Made by a program: the position numbers and the translations under genes
Shown: one piece after another, positions 6,903-9,475 of the stretch
Layout: every line of letters starts with the position of its first letter
Position numbering within the stretch: position 1 is the stretch's first letter
Assembly (NCBI GenBank): GCA_024762485.1
Contig: JANTHH010000107.1
Coordinates: 1-9,475 of the forward strand
Direction of reading: 5' to 3'
From: Chromatiales bacterium
GTDB taxonomy: Bacteria > Pseudomonadota > Gammaproteobacteria > Chromatiales > Chromatiaceae
DNA length: 9,475 nt
The notes under the pieces: generated by a model
Databases searched by the model: none
What the model was told of the DNA's origin: nothing
Seen by the model: only the letters and a program-made list of their open reading frames with translations

Positions 6903-9475
6903 GTGTTGCTGTACCTGCCGCCAGCGCCAGGTCTTGTAAATCTCCATCGACAGGAAGACGGGCAGGGCGATCGCGAAGATCAGCCCCCAGTCGGCCCAGC
7001 CCAGGGGCACAGTATGCAGCGCTTCCTGCAGGAAGGGCACATAGACCGCGCACACCTGCAGCCCGATGGTCAGCGTCCAGGCGCCGAGCACCCAGGGGTT
7101 GCTGAAGAAACCGATGACCCTGATGGGCTCGCCCAGGGCGCGGAAATTGAACACGTTCATCTTCTCCAGCACGATGATGGCGGTGAAGGCCACGGTCTGT
7201 GCCAGCAGCACTGCATCCTCGCCGCCGGCCTGCAGGTAATGGTGGAACAGCCACAGGGTGGCGCCGCCGATGTAGCCGCCGAGGATGAGGATGCGCAGCA
7301 TGCCGCCACGATCGAGGATGGGCTGTCGCGCGGCGCGCGGCGGGCGCTGCATGACGCCCTTTTCCGCCGGTTCCAGACCCAGTGCCACCGCGGTCATGCC
7401 GTCGGTCACCAAGTTCATCCACAGGATCTGCACCGGCAGCAGGATCAGCGGTCCGCCGAGCAGGATGTTGACGAAGATGGCCACCACCTCGCCGGTGTTG
7501 GACGACAGCAGGTAGCGCACGAACTTCTGGATGTTGTCGTACTGGCGCCGTCCCTCCTCCACCGCGCCGATGATGGAGGCGAAGTTGTCGTCGGTCAGCA
7601 CCATGTCGGCCGCGCCCTTGGCCACGTCGGTGCCGCGCAGCCCCATGGCGATGCCGATGTCCGCCTTCTTCAGCGCCGGTGCGTCGTTGACGCCGTCGCC
7701 GGTCATCGCCACCACCTGGTCGAGACCCTGCAGCAGGGTGACGATGCGCAGCTTGTTGGCGGGGGTGGTGCGGGCGAACAGCACGTGTCCCTTGAGGGCC
7801 TCGAGCAGCTGCGCATCGTCCAGGGTGTCCAGCTCATGGCCGGTGATGGCGCGCTTCACCCGCATGCCGATGCGCTGGGCGATGGCCAGGGCGGTGGGGG
7901 CGGCGTCGCCGGTGATCATGATGACGCGGATGCCGGCGCTGTGCGCCAGTCCGATCGCCTCGGGCACCTCCGCTCGTGGCGGGTCGATGATGCCGACCAC
8001 ACCGAGCAGGGTGAGCCCGGTCTCCACCGCGTCCTCGTCCAGTACGATGTCCTCGGGGAGGCTGCGCCGTGCCAGCGCCAGGGTACGCAGGCCGGATTCG
8101 GCCATGCGGGTGTAGGCCTGGGTGAAGGCCGCCCGGTCGGCATCGCTCAGCGGGCGTTCCTGCTCGCCATCGAGGATGCGGCTGGCCCGTTCGAGGATCA
8201 CCTCCGGTGCCCCCTTGACGTAGGCGATGCGTCCCTCGGGGCGGTTCTCGATCACTGTCATGCGCTTGCGGGTGGAGTTGAAGGAGAACTCGGTGAGGCT
8301 GTGCGCCTCGCCGTCGGGCGACAGCCAGGCCTTGTAGGCGGCCACGACGAGGGCGGCCTCGGTGGGCTCGCCGAGCTGGCGCCAGCCATCTGCCCGCTTT
8401 TCCACCCGGGCATGATTGCAGCGCAGGCCGGTGTCGAGCAGGGCCAGCAGATCGGGCCGGTTGCGGTAATCGATTTTTCTATCGTCGACCTCGAAATGCC
8501 CTGCAGGGTCATAGCCACTGCCAGTGACCATCACCTCGCCACCCGGCAGCCAGATGCGGCGCACGGTCATCTCGTTCCTGGTCAGGGTGCCGGTCTTGTC
8601 GGTGCAGATCACCGTGGCCGCGCCCAGTGCCTCGGCGGCCTGCAGCCGGCGCAGCAGTGCGCGGCGGCGCACCATGGCGCGGATCCCGAGTGCCAGGGTG
8701 ATGGTCACCACCGCCGGCAGGCCTTCCGGCACCACCGCCACCGCCAGTGACACGCCGGTGAGAAACATCTCCAGCAACGGCTTGCCGAGCAGCCAGCCGG
8801 TCAGCGCGACGATGACCGAGATGGCCACCGAGAACAGGCCCAGCTGCTTGCCCAGCACCGCCAGCTTGTGCTGCAGCGGGGTGGCCTCTTCCTTCACGCT
8901 CTGGGTGAGTTGGGCGATGCGGCCGAACTCGGTCTGCATGCCGGTGGCCACCACCACGCCCCGGGCATGGCCGTTGGTGATGCTGGTGCCCATCCAGGCG
9001 ATGTCGCGCCGGCTGGCCAGCGGGGCATCTGCCGCCACCGCCTCGACCGCCTTGTGTACCGACAGCGACTCGCCGGTCAGTGCGGACTCGTCGGCCTTGA
9101 GGTTGACCGCCTCGATGATGCGCAGGTCGGCGGGTACGCGGTCGCCGATCTCCAGCAGCACCAGGTCGCCGGGCACCAGGTCGGCGGCGGCGATGGTCTG
9201 CTCCTGTCCGTCTCGCAGCACCTTGCACTGCGGCGAGAGCATCTGCTGCAGCGCCGCCATCGCCTTCTCCGCCTTCCATTCCTGCACGAAACCGAGGATG
9301 CCGTTGAGGATGACGATGGCCATGATGGTGATGGCATCGCCCATCTCGCCGATGGCGAAGGAGATGGCGGCGGCGACCAGCAGGATGCCGATCAGCACAT
9401 CGACGAACTGCCGTGCCAGCACCTGGTACCAGGTCTCTGCCTTGGCGGCCTGCAGCTTGTTGGGCCCGTATCGGG
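6888..9475 (-). CDS. Cation-transporting P-type ATPase, Ca2+-ATPase-like (P2), 5' end outside window
   Basis: An integral inner-membrane ATP-driven cation pump; 861 residues are visible, counted from the Arg codon ending at 9473. The start lies beyond the window: the frame runs open through YGPNKLQAAKAETWYQV to the edge, so the GTG at 9422 is internal. Motifs in order: TGES (133-136, actuator), PEGLP (249-253, M4), the phosphorylated Asp292 in DKTGTLT, KGAPE (420-424, nucleotide domain), MITGD, TGDGVNDAP (591-599), NTGE in M5 (Asn659, Glu662), NLVTD in M6 (Asn687, Thr690, Asp691) and a Glu in M8 (Glu770 in VLEKMNVFNF). These line up with the SERCA Ca2+ ligands of both sites (Glu309, Asn768, Glu771, Asn796, Thr799, Asp800, Glu908), so Ca2+ is the best substrate guess; Mn2+ or other ions are possible. 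First visible gene of block A. Family secure, ion inferred. Confidence 0.95.
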   Translation of the reverse strand, partial: RYGPNKLQAAKAETWYQVLARQFVDVLIGILLVAAAISFAIGEMGDAITIMAIVILNGILGFVQEWKAEKAMAALQQMLSPQCKVLRDGQEQTIAAADLVPGDLVLLEIGDRVPADLRIIEAVNLKADESALTGESLSVHKAVEAVAADAPLASRRDIAWMGTSITNGHARGVVVATGMQTEFGRIAQLTQSVKEEATPLQHKLAVLGKQLGLFSVAISVIVALTGWLLGKPLLEMFLTGVSLAVAVVPEGLPAVVTITLALGIRAMVRRRALLRRLQAAEALGAATVICTDKTGTLTRNEMTVRRIWLPGGEVMVTGSGYDPAGHFEVDDRKIDYRNRPDLLALLDTGLRCNHARVEKRADGWRQLGEPTEAALVVAAYKAWLSPDGEAHSLTEFSFNSTRKRMTVIENRPEGRIAYVKGAPEVILERASRILDGEQERPLSDADRAAFTQAYTRMAESGLRTLALARRSLPEDIVLDEDAVETGLTLLGVVGIIDPPRAEVPEAIGLAHSAGIRVIMITGDAAPTALAIAQRIGMRVKRAITGHELDTLDDAQLLEALKGHVLFARTTPANKLRIVTLLQGLDQVVAMTGDGVNDAPALKKADIGIAMGLRGTDVAKGAADMVLTDDNFASIIGAVEEGRRQYDNIQKFVRYLLSSNTGEVVAIFVNILLGGPLILLPVQILWMNLVTDGMTAVALGLEPAEKGVMQRPPRAARQPILDRGGMLRILILGGYIGGATLWLFHHYLQAGGEDAVLLAQTVAFTAIIVLEKMNVFNFRALGEPIRVIGFFSNPWVLGAWTLTIGLQVCAVYVPFLQEALHTVPLGWADWGLIFAIALPVFLSMEIYKTWRWRQVQQHKESP

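Noticed and set aside
5500..7422. A 640-codon version of the beta-CASP protein starting inside the ATPase gene
   Set aside because: The extra N-terminal 177 residues are an Arg/Ala/His-rich out-of-frame reading of the ATPase. The canonical MBL start with a strong Shine-Dalgarno is at 6891.
6903..8750. 615-codon open frame on the plus strand opposite the ATPase gene
   Set aside because: It is antisense to a motif-complete P-type ATPase and its translation is low-complexity, His/Gln/Gly/Val-rich, with no recognisable domain. Long antisense frames are expected in GC-rich coding DNA.
9420..9422. GTG at 9422 as the start of the P-type ATPase
   Set aside because: The frame continues upstream with family-consistent residues (GPNKLQ..., typical of the segment before M1), so the codon is an internal valine and the gene is cut by the window edge.

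Overview
The window is a compact, GC-rich stretch from a bacterial chromosome. All seven genes lie on the minus strand, so transcription runs from high to low coordinates. Gene content, family variants and GC bias suggest a high-GC proteobacterium, perhaps a gammaproteobacterium. MtfA is mainly a proteobacterial family, and glucan phosphorylase next to transaldolase suits an organism that stores glycogen. This placement is inference; there is no rRNA or other marker gene. I see no mobile element, CRISPR array, tRNA or phage signal.

In transcription order there are two blocks. Block A (9475 to 3269) holds a Ca2+-type P-type ATPase (5' end outside the window), a metallo-beta-lactamase/beta-CASP protein of the RNA-processing type, a fusion of a SpoIIAA-like domain to a UspA domain, a small glycine-rich membrane protein with general-stress-protein-like flanks, and the MtfA zinc peptidase. 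Gaps are a 4-base overlap, then 36, 8 and 6 bases, so this is almost certainly one operon. Block B (3152 to 1) follows a 116-base gap that carries a possible extended -10 promoter. It holds a DUF3417-type alpha-glucan phosphorylase and, 26 bases later, a transaldolase whose 3' end is outside the window.

A reasonable joint reading, which is inference, is a stress or energy-limitation locus. Block A would handle ion homeostasis, RNA turnover, stress-protein signalling and, through MtfA, glucose-uptake control. Block B would release glucose-1-phosphate from storage glucan and feed the pentose phosphate pathway. The pairing of a Ca2+-type ATPase with Usp proteins recalls dormancy or hypoxia regulons such as mycobacterial DosR (ctpF with usp genes), but no regulator or operator seen here proves that. 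The least ordinary items are the SpoIIAA-UspA fusion, the tight ATPase/beta-CASP coupling, and mtfA sitting just behind a same-frame stop with a GTG start and no evident ribosome binding site. Nothing visible amounts to a clearly new defence or mobile system.
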